A stretch of 55,230 nucleotides of DNA from Oscillospiraceae bacterium (GCA_020025575.1 JAHHRW010000012.1:1-55230), one strand, 5' to 3'; counted from the first letter of the stretch, positions 32,983 to 42,983 are shown. Notes: generated from the letters alone by a model not told the origin. Numbers and translations: made by a program.

Positions 32983-34665
32983 ATGCGTCGTATCATCGCA
33001 GTGCTGTTATGCTGTATGATACTCTCCTTGCCCGTATATGCCGATAATGCCGCATCAGATGTTGCTGTTACCGGTGCTGTCGCACAAGATGGCAGCTGTC
33101 AAATTGCAATGAATATAACCGTCCGTTTGGATCAACCCGCGAATAATCTGCTATTTCCTCTGGGAAGTAATGTTTCCTCCGTCAGTGTGAACGGAGTCAG
33201 TGCCAACATCAGTCAATCCGAAGGCATTTCAAGTATAAACCTTGATTCCTTAAATGGTCTGACCGGCACATTCCCAATTACGATTCACTACACGGTCAAT
33301 TCTGTGGTCAATACCGATGAAGGCGGCCATCAGATTATTCGTGTACCATTGCTGACCGGGTTCAAATACCCCATTGAAAAAATGAGTTTCACGATTACAA
33401 TGCCTGCCGCCTTTGATACTGTCCCCGCCTTTTTCAGTGGCTACCACAAGCAGGACATTGAGCGTGATATCACTTCCGATATCAACGGCGCCACCATTTC
33501 CGGCAGTGTGAACGCCCCTCTTAAGGATTCGGAAACCCTGGTATTACAGCTGCAAGCTCCGGAGGGTATGTTCCCCCAGAACCAATCTATGGGTGGGAAT
33601 CTTTTCATTTACAATATCGCTATGGCCGTTTGCGCCGCCGCAGCATTACTGTATTGGTCTATCACAATGGGCAGCACCCCCCTGCTCCCCATGCACCGTT
33701 CCACTGCGCCGGATGGCATTTCCGCAGGAAATGTTGGCAGCTATCTGGTTCATAAGCGTGCTGATTTGACGATGATGGTCATTCACTGGGCACAGCTGGG
33801 GTATTTGATTATTCATCTGGATGAACACGGCAGAGTATTTCTCTATAAAAAGATGGAAATGGGTAACGAGCGAACTTCCTTTGAGCAGCGTGTTTTTAAG
33901 AACCTGTTTGGCAAGGGCACCATGATCGATGCTACCAGCTATCGCTATACTAAGCAATGTGAAAAAACCGCCCTAATTTCCAAGCGCTATGCTGCCGGCT
34001 ATTTACCCCACACCGGGAATCCCAAACTTTTCCGGCTGATGAGCTGCCTGGTGGGTCTGTTTGCAGGAATTGCTACGGGTTATAGTCTAACGGTATCTGC
34101 TGCCTGGCAAATTCTGTGTGTGATTTTAATTGCAGCCATTTGTACGGTCTGTAGCTGGTTTATTCAGGAAGGAATGAGCTGTCTGCACCTGTACCAGAAA
34201 AGCGGCCTGCGTACCGGCATATTCTGTGCTGCAGTCGTTCTTCTTACCGGAGTTTTGACCAATTGCACCGTATATGCCATCATTGTTGTGATTTGGAATC
34301 TGTTTGTTGGACTAGCTGCTGCCTATGGTGGAAAGCGCAGTGAAAACGGCGCCAGAATCTACCAGGAATTACTTGGTCTGCGCCGACACATGAAAAAAGT
34401 AAGCAAATCCGAGTTGCTGCGCATCATGCGCACCAATCCGGACTACTACTATGAGCTTGTTCCCTTTGCCTTGGCATTGGGGGTAGATCAGCAGCTTGCA
34501 AAGCAATTTGATAATCTGCCAATTCCTGGCTGTACTTGGCTGTTAACGGGAATCGGCCCTGCAAGAACTGCCGGTGAATTTTACACCATTCTTCGTGAAA
34601 CAGTCAAGTCCATGACTGCAGAGCAAAATCGGTCTCTGGTTGATAAAATACTTCGTATCAAATAA
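32983..34665 (+). CDS. DUF2207-like membrane protein with signal peptide
   Basis: This 560-residue protein has a signal peptide (about 1-21, cut near VYADNAA). An extracytoplasmic beta-rich domain (about 25-200) and a membrane helix near 207-228 follow. A cytoplasmic domain of about 110 residues, two hairpins of membrane helices (about 352-390 and 415-445) and a cytoplasmic tail complete it. This order matches the DUF2207/YciQ family of predicted membrane proteins, which lack an assigned function. AGGAGGTG lies eight bases before the ATG. Neighbours do not suggest a pathway. Confidence 0.8.
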   Translation: MRRIIAVLLCCMILSLPVYADNAASDVAVTGAVAQDGSCQIAMNITVRLDQPANNLLFPLGSNVSSVSVNGVSANISQSEGISSINLDSLNGLTGTFPITIHYTVNSVVNTDEGGHQIIRVPLLTGFKYPIEKMSFTITMPAAFDTVPAFFSGYHKQDIERDITSDINGATISGSVNAPLKDSETLVLQLQAPEGMFPQNQSMGGNLFIYNIAMAVCAAAALLYWSITMGSTPLLPMHRSTAPDGISAGNVGSYLVHKRADLTMMVIHWAQLGYLIIHLDEHGRVFLYKKMEMGNERTSFEQRVFKNLFGKGTMIDATSYRYTKQCEKTALISKRYAAGYLPHTGNPKLFRLMSCLVGLFAGIATGYSLTVSAAWQILCVILIAAICTVCSWFIQEGMSCLHLYQKSGLRTGIFCAAVVLLTGVLTNCTVYAIIVVIWNLFVGLAAAYGGKRSENGARIYQELLGLRRHMKKVSKSELLRIMRTNPDYYYELVPFALALGVDQQLAKQFDNLPIPGCTWLLTGIGPARTAGEFYTILRETVKSMTAEQNRSLVDKILRIK

Positions 34666-34685
34666 AGGGCTCTGGGAGCAATAAT

Positions 34686-34720
34686 ACCCCCCGCTCAGAT
34701 CAACGATCTGGGCGGGGGGT
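34686..34720. terminator. Hairpin between the convergent DUF2207 and M3 peptidase genes
   Basis: A 16-bp stem with one G-U pair forms between 34686-34701 and 34705-34720, including six G-C pairs at its base. T-runs are short on both sides (TTCATCT and TATTATT). It can serve either transcript. Confidence 0.6.
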
Positions 34721-34809
34721 TCATCTATAGATGGTCAGCAAACCGGAAATGGATTTATAACGGTATCTAAAAATCGATTACAACGGTTCTTTGATATAAT
34801 CCAGCACAC

Positions 34810-36513
34810 TTATTGGATTCCCGTCAGATCATAATTTTCCAGGAATTTGTTTGCCTTTGCCGCAATATTGCACAGGCACTCCGAATCAAATGGACTATTC
34901 AGCCCTGCCGCTTTCAAGAGATCTGTAAAGACCATGCTTCCACCCAATTCGGTGTACTTCATGTAGGTTTCAAATGCAGCCTTGGGATCTTCCTGAATTC
35001 TGGCCCAAAAATCCAGCGAAACGGTCTGCGCAAGACAATAGTCGATATAATAGAAGGGTCGCTTGTAGATATGTGTCTGGCGCTGCCAGCCTTTGCCCTC
35101 GCCAAAGAATGGAACACCGTCAGGCTTGACCCATGGCATATACACGCCCAGCAGTTCACGCCACACCTGATGACGTTCCTCAGGCGAGAACTCAGGGTAT
35201 TCATATACCACATGCTGGAAGTGATCCACCATAGTGCCATAGGGAATGAACACCAGCGCATCAGCAAGATGGGTATAACGGAACTTGCGGGCATCCGCTC
35301 CGAAGAACAATTCGCTCCAAGGCTCAGCAAAAAACTCCATAGACATAGAGTGAACTTCGCAGCCCTCCAGACTGGGCCACATGATAGAAGAAGGTACTCG
35401 ATTGCGGTTTACATAACTAGCAAATGCATGACCCGCTTCATGGGTAATCACCTCTACATCGTGAGCCGTCCCATTAAAGTTTGCAAATATAAAGGGTGTC
35501 TTCAGCGCATAGATATTTGTACAATATCCGCCGGCAGCCTTACCGGCTTTGCTTTCTACATCCATCATTTCGCAGCTGCGCATATGATTCCAGAATTCCT
35601 TGGTCTGTGGGCTTAGTTCACTGTAAAACCGGGTACCATGCTCCAAAATTTCCGCAGGCGTGCCAACAGGTTTGGGATTGCCGGAGCGGAAGAACAAGTC
35701 CTTATCCGCAAAGCTCATGGGGAAATCAAATCCCATACGCTCAGCCTGTTTCATGCAAATTTGCTTTGCAACAGGCACTATGTACTGCTGTACGGCCTTA
35801 CGGAATTTCTCCACATCTGCCTCGGTATAACAGTTGCGGGTCATGCGATTGTAGCCCAGCGGAGTATAGCTGTCATACCCAAGCTTTTTGGCCATGCCAT
35901 GACGAACCTTCACAAGTTCATCATAAATGCGATCCAGCTCTTGGCTCTTGGTATTAAACCACGCCCCATCCGCATCCCATGCCGCACGACGCAGCTCGTC
36001 ATCAGGGTTCAGTTTATAGGGAGCCATCTGTGACAAGGTTAAAACCTGTCCATCAAAGGGAATCTGGGCAGAGGCAATCAGCTTTGTGTATTCAGAAACC
36101 AACGCATTCTCTTTCTGAAGGTCCTCCACAATTTCAGGAATAAAGCACTTTGCATCCAGTTCTGCATTGATAAAGGGAACCGTTCCATAAACTGCCTCCA
36201 GTTCCTTACGGAAGGGGCTTGCCAGCAGACTATCCGTCCAAGCCTTTGTCAAAGGCTCCAGTTCTGGCATTGCCTTGTCGTAAAATGCCATTTCTGCATC
36301 GTAAACCCCATCCCGTGTATCAATATCACGGCGAATCTGCGCCACTGTACGCATGGTACCCACAGTATTACCCTGCAACTCATCCATAGCAACAAACGCC
36401 TGCTGCGCCTCCTCAAAGGATGAGGCGTTTTGGAGTTTCTGTGTCAGGCAATGAATCTCTTTTTTCAACGCCTCCATGTCCACCCGCTTGTACTCAATTT
36501 GGGAAAAAGTCAT
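34810..36513 (-). CDS. pepF: M3 family oligoendopeptidase (PepF-like)
   Basis: This 567-residue cytoplasmic zinc peptidase degrades short peptides. The active site is ITHEAGHAFASYVNR at about residues 355-370, with the third zinc ligand Glu downstream in EGCEVHSMSMEFF. The length is close to the usual 560-600 for the family. The ATG at 36513 follows GGAGGATAATACA; an ATG five codons earlier overlaps that site. It runs divergently from sbcD and ends facing the DUF2207 gene. Confidence 0.93.
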   Translation of the reverse strand: MTFSQIEYKRVDMEALKKEIHCLTQKLQNASSFEEAQQAFVAMDELQGNTVGTMRTVAQIRRDIDTRDGVYDAEMAFYDKAMPELEPLTKAWTDSLLASPFRKELEAVYGTVPFINAELDAKCFIPEIVEDLQKENALVSEYTKLIASAQIPFDGQVLTLSQMAPYKLNPDDELRRAAWDADGAWFNTKSQELDRIYDELVKVRHGMAKKLGYDSYTPLGYNRMTRNCYTEADVEKFRKAVQQYIVPVAKQICMKQAERMGFDFPMSFADKDLFFRSGNPKPVGTPAEILEHGTRFYSELSPQTKEFWNHMRSCEMMDVESKAGKAAGGYCTNIYALKTPFIFANFNGTAHDVEVITHEAGHAFASYVNRNRVPSSIMWPSLEGCEVHSMSMEFFAEPWSELFFGADARKFRYTHLADALVFIPYGTMVDHFQHVVYEYPEFSPEERHQVWRELLGVYMPWVKPDGVPFFGEGKGWQRQTHIYKRPFYYIDYCLAQTVSLDFWARIQEDPKAAFETYMKYTELGGSMVFTDLLKAAGLNSPFDSECLCNIAAKANKFLENYDLTGIQ

Positions 36514-36588
36514 TGTATTATCCTCCATTTTACAGTTCCCGTACAGTATAGCACAATCAAACCGAATTGAAAATCCTCTTTTGCGTCA

Positions 36589-36617
36589 TTGCGCCCTCTT
36601 TAACGGTCTGTTATAAT
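36589..36617 (+). promoter_or_regulatory. Promoter of sbcDC
   Basis: TTGCGC (36589-36594), 17-bp spacer, perfect TATAAT (36612-36617), 31 bases before the sbcD start. Confidence 0.75.
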
Positions 36618-36648
36618 GAAAGCAACGACCATCTTGGGAGGCAAAGCT

Positions 36649-37788
36649 ATGAAACTTCTGCACCTATCCGACCTGCACCTTGGCAAGCGGGTCAACGCCT
36701 TTTCTCAAATAGAAGATCAGAAATTTATCTTAAAGCAGATACTGACTATTGTTTCGGAAGAATCCCCTGACGCTGTGTTGATTTGCGGCGATGTGTACGA
36801 TAAATCCGTTCCATCTGCCGAGGCAGTAGAGCTGTTTGACGCATTTTTGACGGAGCTGTCAAAATCCCACACCGATGTTTTCATCATTAGCGGAAACCAC
36901 GATTCTGCGGAACGAATTGCTTTCGGCGGTAAGCTGTTCTCTGCCGCCCATGTGTATGTATCCCCTGTTTATGACGGGCATGTAACCACCATTGATAAAG
37001 AAGATGAATTCGGTACCGTTCGGTTTTATCTGTTGCCCTTCTTAAAGCCCAGTCATGTGCGCCTCTACTATCCCGATGCAGCTATTGATAGCTATACCGA
37101 TGCGATCCGTACTGCACTGTCCGGCTGCGAGGTTTCCGATCATTGCCGTCATGTCTTGCTGACCCATCAGTTGGTTACTGGCGCTGAGCGTTCGGAATCT
37201 GAAGAACTGAGCATCGGCGGAACCGATAATGTGGATTTACAGGTATTCGATGGTTTTGATTATGTGGCGCTTGGGCACCTGCACCGTCCCCAGAATGTGG
37301 GGTCTGAACGAGTGCGCTACTGCGGCACCCCATTAAAATACGCCTTCTCTGAATCCTCTCACAACAAGAGCGTAACCCTCGTTGACCTACAAGAAAAAGG
37401 CAATATTCAGATTCGTACCATCCCTCTGTCCCCTCTGCGAGACCTGGTAGAACTGAAAGGTTCCTTTGCCGAGCTGACTAATCGTGATTTTTACCTGGGC
37501 TCTGCCTTCTGCCAATCTTATTTGCACATTACCCTAACCGATGAAGATGATGTTCCGGATGCCATTGGAAAGCTCCGAGCCATTTACCCCTATATCATGC
37601 GACTGGACTACGATAACCAGCGCACAAGATATTACCAGAATCCCATGGAAGAAGATGCTTGCATAGAAACCACACCGCTCCAGCTATTTGCACAACTCTA
37701 TGAAAAGCAGAATAACCAGCCCATGAGTGCGCAGCAGGAAACATTTATGGAGAATTTGATTCATGAAATCTGGGAGGCAGAACCATGA
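36649..37788 (+). CDS. sbcD: Exonuclease SbcCD, nuclease subunit D
   Basis: This 379-residue Mre11-type phosphoesterase forms the nuclease of the SbcCD complex, which cuts DNA hairpins and processes blocked double-strand ends. Metal-binding motifs appear in order: LSDLHLG (residues 6-12), ICGDVYD, SGNHDS, LLTHQ and ALGHLHRPQ. The C-terminal capping region contacts SbcC. The ATG at 36649 has GGGAGG upstream, and an earlier in-frame ATG at 36616 lacks a site. The stop overlaps the sbcC start by four bases. Confidence 0.96.
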   Translation: MKLLHLSDLHLGKRVNAFSQIEDQKFILKQILTIVSEESPDAVLICGDVYDKSVPSAEAVELFDAFLTELSKSHTDVFIISGNHDSAERIAFGGKLFSAAHVYVSPVYDGHVTTIDKEDEFGTVRFYLLPFLKPSHVRLYYPDAAIDSYTDAIRTALSGCEVSDHCRHVLLTHQLVTGAERSESEELSIGGTDNVDLQVFDGFDYVALGHLHRPQNVGSERVRYCGTPLKYAFSESSHNKSVTLVDLQEKGNIQIRTIPLSPLRDLVELKGSFAELTNRDFYLGSAFCQSYLHITLTDEDDVPDAIGKLRAIYPYIMRLDYDNQRTRYYQNPMEEDACIETTPLQLFAQLYEKQNNQPMSAQQETFMENLIHEIWEAEP

Positions 37789-40541
37789 GACCTTTAAAGC
37801 TAACCATTTCTGCCTTTGGCCCCTACGCAAAGGCATGCACACTGGATTTGGATACGCTGGGAACCAGCGGCTTGTATCTGATTACCGGCGATACAGGTGC
37901 CGGAAAGACTTCCATTTTTGATGCCATCACCTATGCCCTCTTTGGCGAAGCCAGCGGCACATCCCGCGACGGCTCTATGATGCGTTCTAAATATGCGCCC
38001 GCAGATATTCCAACCTTTGTTGAATTGACCTTTTCTAACCATAACCAAATCTACAATATTCGCAGAAATCCGGAATACGAGCGACCAGCCAAGCGCGGCG
38101 GCGGTACAACCGTGCAAAAAGCCGAAGCAGAACTCACCTACCCTGACGGAAGACTGGTCACGAAATCCAGAGATGTCACCAATGCCGTTACAGCCATTCT
38201 GGGTGTCAACAAGGAGCAGTTCTGCTCCATTGCCATGATTGCTCAGGGAGACTTCCTCAAGCTGCTGCTGGCTCCTACGGAGGAACGAAAAAGCATCTTC
38301 CGGCAGATCTTCCACACTGCCCCCTATCAAATTTTGCAAGACCGACTGAAAGAGGAGTCAGGCTCCCTTAACCGTCAGTGTCAGGAACTTCGCAGCGCCG
38401 TTATCCGGTATGCAGAGTTAATCCGCTGTCCTCAGGATTCTCCTCTGCATGAAGTGGCACAACAGGAAAATCTTCCGATCGGAGATTTGCTGGCAATACT
38501 GGAGCGCCTTGTCGCCGAAGACACTGCTGCACATCAGGAACTGTCTGCCCGATTGTCGCAGGCCGAGCTTCGGGCCACCCAAGCCGCTGAGAAACTCACG
38601 CAGGCCAGACAGCGTACACAGCTGCAAAAAAACATTGCCTTTGCTCAGGAGAAACTGATTGCCGGCAACGCCGCCCTAACGCAAGCAAAGCAGCAATTAG
38701 CCGAGCAAGAGGCCACTGCACCACAGCGTGATGCCCTAACGGAGAAAATTGCAGCGCTTACGCACTTGCTCCCCAGCTACGATGCACTGGAGCAAAAGAA
38801 ACAGGAAAACCATCATTCTATCTCTCAGCTGAACCGCCTACAGCAGGAAATGCAGCATCAGCAAACCGTAATTGAGGCGTTGACAAGTCAGGCTGACAAT
38901 CAAAAAGCGCAGCTGGAACAACTGACGGATGTTCCGCTCTATTTAGAAAAGAATGCACATGAACTGCAAGATTTGTCCGCACGTATTGACGCTCTATCTG
39001 CACTAGAACAGGCGTGGAACGATTATAGAACCGTTTGTGCCCAAGCCGACAAAGCCCAAAAACAGTACGAGCTTTTGGCCGATCGTGCTGCACAGCTGCA
39101 TCAAACCTATATTACAAAGAATCGTGCATTTCTGGATGCCCAAGCCGGTATTCTTGCTCGGTCTTTGGTTGATGGTTGTCCATGCCCTGTATGCGGTTCC
39201 ACGCACCATCCATCCGTTGCCCATTCTGCAAGCCACGCCCCCACCGAGGCAGAACTGGAGCAGGCGCAAAACGCCGCTGAACGGGCGCAGCAGGATGCTG
39301 CTGCGGCCAGCCTGACCGCAAGCCGACATCTGGAGCGAAAAGCGAATCAAGAAACCGTTCTGAAAAAGCAGTGCTCCGATTTACTGAACGCCACATTAGA
39401 AGATGCTCCCCCCATGCTGCATAATCAGCATTTTCAGTGTGAGCAACAGAAAAACGAGCTGATGCAAATGCATTCCCATCTATCTTCGCAACTGCGACAA
39501 AAGGAAAAATTTGAGCAGACACTGCCCGTACTGCAACAGAAAATAGCAGAGCTGACCCCCCAGCAAAGTCAAAATCAGCTGCAAATCGCAAGTCTTCAGA
39601 CCAACGTAGAGAATCAACAGCAGGCCATTGCGCAAATGGTGTCACAGCTGCCCTATCCAGATCAGGCGCAGGCTGCTAAAGCACTCAGCGATCTGCAACA
39701 TCAGCGCCAATCTCTGGAAGTCGCCCTGTCTGATGCGCAAAAGCGTCATGGCGAGGTGGTTTCTGCGCTGGAGCGACTCCGTGGGCAAGCTGAAACTTGC
39801 CAGGCCCAGCTAAAAGACCTCCCCGAACTAGATGAGGCAGTCCAGTCAGAATCCTTGGCTATTGCCAATTCCGAAGTTGCGCAGCTGCGCACGGAACTAA
39901 CCGGTCTTGCCGTCCGGCTGGATGCCAACCGCAGTGCCCAGCGACAGATTCTCAAGTCTTCCGGCGAACTGGAACAGTTGGAAACCAGATACACTTGGAT
40001 TCGCAATCTTTCCAACACTGCGAATGGCAGCCTTCCGGGCAAAGAAAAGCTGATGCTGGAAACCTTTGTACAAACTGCTTACTTTGACCGAATCATTTAC
40101 CGGGCAAATATTCGTTTCCGGATCATGACATCCGGACAATATGAGCTGACCCGCAGAAAGGAGCCCGGTAATGTCCGCAGTCAAAGTGGTTTGGAGTTGG
40201 ATGTCATCGACCACTACAACGGAACAACCAGAAGTGTTCGCACCCTATCCGGCGGCGAAAGCTTTAAGGCGTCCCTGTCGCTTGCTCTGGGTCTTTCTGA
40301 GCAGATCCAATCTCAGGCAGGCGGTATTCGGTTGGACACCATGTTTGTGGATGAAGGGTTTGGTTCTTTGGACGAGGAATCCCTGCGTCAGGCATTGGAG
40401 GCCCTGTCTTCTTTATCTTCCGGTGATCGTCTGGTTGGTATTATCAGCCATGTTTCTGAATTAAAGGAGAGGATTGAAAAACAGATCATCGTCACCAAGC
40501 AGCGAGATCAAGGCAGCTGTGCTGCAATCCGCCTTAGTTAA
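37785..40541 (+). CDS. sbcC: Exonuclease SbcCD, ATPase subunit C
   Basis: This 918-residue Rad50-type SMC-like ATPase has an N-terminal Walker A, GDTGAGKTSIFDAI, at about residues 34-47. Two long coiled-coil arms rich in Gln and Ala, near 180-450 and 490-760, flank the zinc hook CPVC at residues 467-470. The C-terminal lobe carries the signature LSGGESFKASLSLALGL and Walker B MFVDEGFGSLDEE. It couples ATP use to opening of DNA ends for SbcD. The length is within the family range (about 850-1050). ATGA overlap with sbcD couples translation. Confidence 0.96.
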   Translation: MRPLKLTISAFGPYAKACTLDLDTLGTSGLYLITGDTGAGKTSIFDAITYALFGEASGTSRDGSMMRSKYAPADIPTFVELTFSNHNQIYNIRRNPEYERPAKRGGGTTVQKAEAELTYPDGRLVTKSRDVTNAVTAILGVNKEQFCSIAMIAQGDFLKLLLAPTEERKSIFRQIFHTAPYQILQDRLKEESGSLNRQCQELRSAVIRYAELIRCPQDSPLHEVAQQENLPIGDLLAILERLVAEDTAAHQELSARLSQAELRATQAAEKLTQARQRTQLQKNIAFAQEKLIAGNAALTQAKQQLAEQEATAPQRDALTEKIAALTHLLPSYDALEQKKQENHHSISQLNRLQQEMQHQQTVIEALTSQADNQKAQLEQLTDVPLYLEKNAHELQDLSARIDALSALEQAWNDYRTVCAQADKAQKQYELLADRAAQLHQTYITKNRAFLDAQAGILARSLVDGCPCPVCGSTHHPSVAHSASHAPTEAELEQAQNAAERAQQDAAAASLTASRHLERKANQETVLKKQCSDLLNATLEDAPPMLHNQHFQCEQQKNELMQMHSHLSSQLRQKEKFEQTLPVLQQKIAELTPQQSQNQLQIASLQTNVENQQQAIAQMVSQLPYPDQAQAAKALSDLQHQRQSLEVALSDAQKRHGEVVSALERLRGQAETCQAQLKDLPELDEAVQSESLAIANSEVAQLRTELTGLAVRLDANRSAQRQILKSSGELEQLETRYTWIRNLSNTANGSLPGKEKLMLETFVQTAYFDRIIYRANIRFRIMTSGQYELTRRKEPGNVRSQSGLELDVIDHYNGTTRSVRTLSGGESFKASLSLALGLSEQIQSQAGGIRLDTMFVDEGFGSLDEESLRQALEALSSLSSGDRLVGIISHVSELKERIEKQIIVTKQRDQGSCAAIRLS

Positions 40542-40590
40542 AATCTTTCGCAAAAAACGATCAACAGATTCCACCACCAGAGTGTTTCAT

Positions 40591-40640
40591 AGTACAAAGA
40601 GGCGTATTCGACAAAATACGCCTCTTTGTACTATTTTGTT
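40591..40640 (+). terminator. Terminator of sbcDC
   Basis: An 18-bp perfect stem (AGTACAAAGAGGCGTATT, 40591-40608, with 40615-40632) is followed by ATTTTGTT. Confidence 0.85.
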
Positions 40641-40704
40641 CAGAAAAGCAACAAAACAATCGATTGCGCTGGAATATTTACAGATACAATTCCATTTCTC
40701 ATCC

Positions 40705-40733
40705 TTGACAACCCATAACCTATTCGATAAAAT
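40705..40733 (+). promoter_or_regulatory. Promoter of glgB
   Basis: Perfect TTGACA (40705-40710), 17-bp spacer, TAAAAT (40728-40733). The leader is about 55 bases. Confidence 0.8.
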
Positions 40734-40793
40734 AGACACAGATAATCACATTTTTACAAGTCTGTCCGCACTCGTTTTACAGGAGGCTATGCC

Positions 40794-42782
40794 ATGTCTT
40801 ACCAAATCCTTAACTACGACCCTATCCTCAAGAATTATGAAGGGGATATTAATCTGCGCATGGACCTATATAAAAAGAAACACAGAGAGCTGGTTAAGCG
40901 TGGAAAAACACTGTCCGACTTTGCCAACGGGCACCACTACTATGGCATCCATCGCACAAGCGATGGATGGGTTTACCGTGAGTGGGCTCCCGGTGCTGAG
41001 GCAATGTATCTGACCGGTGATTTTAATCACTGGGATCTCACGGCATGCCCCATGGAGCGTCTGGACGGCGGTGTGTTTCAAGTGGAGCTTTCAGGCCACG
41101 ATGCACTAAAACCCGGTCAAAAAATACAGGCCATTGTCATGCACAATGGGCAGATGCTGCGGCGTATCCCGCTTTACGCAACTCGCGTAGTGCAAGACCC
41201 TGACACCATCATGTGGTGTGCCGAAGTTGAAGACACTTTTGCAGAATTTCCCTGGACCGATGCAAATTTCCACCCCGAAAAAACCCCATTTATTTACGAG
41301 TGTCATATTGGCATGGCACAGGAAGAAGGAAAAGTCGGCTCATATCGGGAATTTCGTGAAAATACACTGCCCCGAATTAAGGCTCTTGGATACAATACCA
41401 TCCAAATCATGGCCATTATGGAGCATCCCTATTATGGTTCCTTCGGGTATCAGGTGTCTAACTTCTTTGCAGCCTCCTCTCGGTACGGTCACAGCGTTGA
41501 GCTGAAGGAACTCATTGACACAGCCCATTCCATGGGCATTGCCGTTTTGCTGGATGTTGTGCATTCCCACGCCGTCAAGAACACATCCGAAGGCATCAAT
41601 GAATTTGATGGAACCGATTACCAGTTCTTCCACAGCGGTGCAAGAGGGAATCATAGTGCCTGGGACACAAAGCTGTTTAACTACGGCAAAAACGAAGTCA
41701 TTCATTTTTTACTGTCCAATTTAAAATACTGGATGGAGACTTTTCACTTTGACGGTTTCCGCTTTGATGGTGTTACATCTATGCTGTATCTAGATCACGG
41801 CCTCGGCAGCGCTTTCTCCAACTACGATATGTATTTCTCCATGAATACCGACACCGACGCCGTTACATATTTACAGCTGGCCAACGAGCTAATTCATTTT
41901 GTAAATCCCAACGCCATCACCATTGCAGAGGATATGTCCGGGATGCCCGGCATGTGCATCCCCATCCGCCAAGGCGGCATTGGATTTAACTATCGTCTGA
42001 GCATGGGTGTTCCCGATTTCTGGATTCGCACATTGAAAGAACAGAAAGATGAAAACTGGGATCTGGAAAAAATGTGGTACGAGCTCACCAGCAGACGTCC
42101 CAAAGAAAAGAATATCGGTTACTGTGAATCCCACGACCAGGCTCTGGTTGGGGACAAAACGCTCATGTTCCGTCTATGTGATGCAGAAATGTATAGCGGC
42201 ATGTCCAAGCTGTCCCCCAAAAATATGATTATTGATCGTGGTATTGCACTGCATAAGATGATCCGACTTATTACAGCCTCTACCTCCGGAGAAGGTTACT
42301 TGAACTTCATGGGCAACGAGTTTGGTCATCCTGAATGGATCGATTTTCCCAGAGAAGGCAATGGCTGGAGCTATCATTATTGCCGCCGCCAGTGGAGTCT
42401 TGTAGACAATCCCGATCTATATTATATGGATCTGAACGCATTTGATCAGGAAATGGTAAAATTACTCAAAACGGAGCGTCTGCTAGATAAGAAGTCTGAA
42501 TTGCTGTTGCTGCACCATGGTGACAAGGTTCTTTCCTTCCAAAAGGGAAATTTTGTTTTCGTATTTAATTTCCACCCCTGCAAGTCCTACGAAGGATATC
42601 AGTTACCCATGCGTAAATCTGGAAAATACAGGGTCGCACTCTCTACCGATGATAGCGCATTCGGAGGCAATAACCGAATCGACCGGAGCTATGTCTATTC
42701 GTCCAGGGTGCAAGAGGACGGACGCCTTGGATTTAAGTGCTATCTCCCCTGCCGTACAGCAGTTGTTTTTAAGAAAAAATAA
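40794..42782 (+). CDS. glgB: 1,4-alpha-glucan branching enzyme
   Basis: This 662-residue GH13 enzyme makes alpha-1,6 branches in glycogen. A CBM48-type domain (about 45-140, REWAPGAEAMYLTGDFNHW) precedes the TIM barrel. Catalytic motifs are DVVHSH, GFRFDGVTSM with the nucleophile Asp325, IAEDMSG with the acid/base Glu379, and the substrate-binding CESHDQ. The sequence pattern is closer to the eukaryote-like GH13_8 branch, as in several gut clostridia, than to the enteric GlgB type. GGAGG precedes the ATG. No other glycogen genes are adjacent, which is unusual since glgB often sits with glgC, glgD and glgA. Confidence 0.95.
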   Translation: MSYQILNYDPILKNYEGDINLRMDLYKKKHRELVKRGKTLSDFANGHHYYGIHRTSDGWVYREWAPGAEAMYLTGDFNHWDLTACPMERLDGGVFQVELSGHDALKPGQKIQAIVMHNGQMLRRIPLYATRVVQDPDTIMWCAEVEDTFAEFPWTDANFHPEKTPFIYECHIGMAQEEGKVGSYREFRENTLPRIKALGYNTIQIMAIMEHPYYGSFGYQVSNFFAASSRYGHSVELKELIDTAHSMGIAVLLDVVHSHAVKNTSEGINEFDGTDYQFFHSGARGNHSAWDTKLFNYGKNEVIHFLLSNLKYWMETFHFDGFRFDGVTSMLYLDHGLGSAFSNYDMYFSMNTDTDAVTYLQLANELIHFVNPNAITIAEDMSGMPGMCIPIRQGGIGFNYRLSMGVPDFWIRTLKEQKDENWDLEKMWYELTSRRPKEKNIGYCESHDQALVGDKTLMFRLCDAEMYSGMSKLSPKNMIIDRGIALHKMIRLITASTSGEGYLNFMGNEFGHPEWIDFPREGNGWSYHYCRRQWSLVDNPDLYYMDLNAFDQEMVKLLKTERLLDKKSELLLLHHGDKVLSFQKGNFVFVFNFHPCKSYEGYQLPMRKSGKYRVALSTDDSAFGGNNRIDRSYVYSSRVQEDGRLGFKCYLPCRTAVVFKKK

Positions 42783-42841
42783 CACGGTTACAGGTCATTT
42801 GTTGGAGCATAAAATATTTCTAAAATAATTAAAAATATTGC

Positions 42842-42870
42842 TTGACAAATCAGGATTCCGGTGTTATTAT
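42842..42870 (+). promoter_or_regulatory. Promoter of the initiator tRNA gene
   Basis: Perfect TTGACA (42842-42847), 17-bp spacer, TATTAT (42865-42870). CTCGAGAG follows nine bases after the -10, as at the leftward promoter at 46-74. A leader hairpin (GGTACTCG with CGAGTGCC, 42877-42896) lies between promoter and tRNA. Confidence 0.85.
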
Positions 42871-42901
42871 ATACAGGTACTCGAGAGCGAGTGCCTGATA
42901 T

Positions 42902-42977
42902 CGCGGAGTAGAGCAGTTGGAAGCTCGTCGGGCTCATAACCCGGAGGTCGTAGGTTCGAGTCCTGCCTCCGCAACCA
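42902..42977 (+). tRNA. Initiator tRNA-Met (fMet), anticodon CAT
   Basis: The cloverleaf is complete with an encoded CCA end. The first base C1 cannot pair with A72, and the anticodon stem has three consecutive G-C pairs next to the CTCATAA loop. Both are the marks of initiator tRNA. The acceptor arms are GCGGAG and CTCCGC, and the T loop is GGTTCGAGTCC. It is a lone gene with its own promoter and terminator. Confidence 0.95.
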
Positions 42978-42983
42978 AATTTC

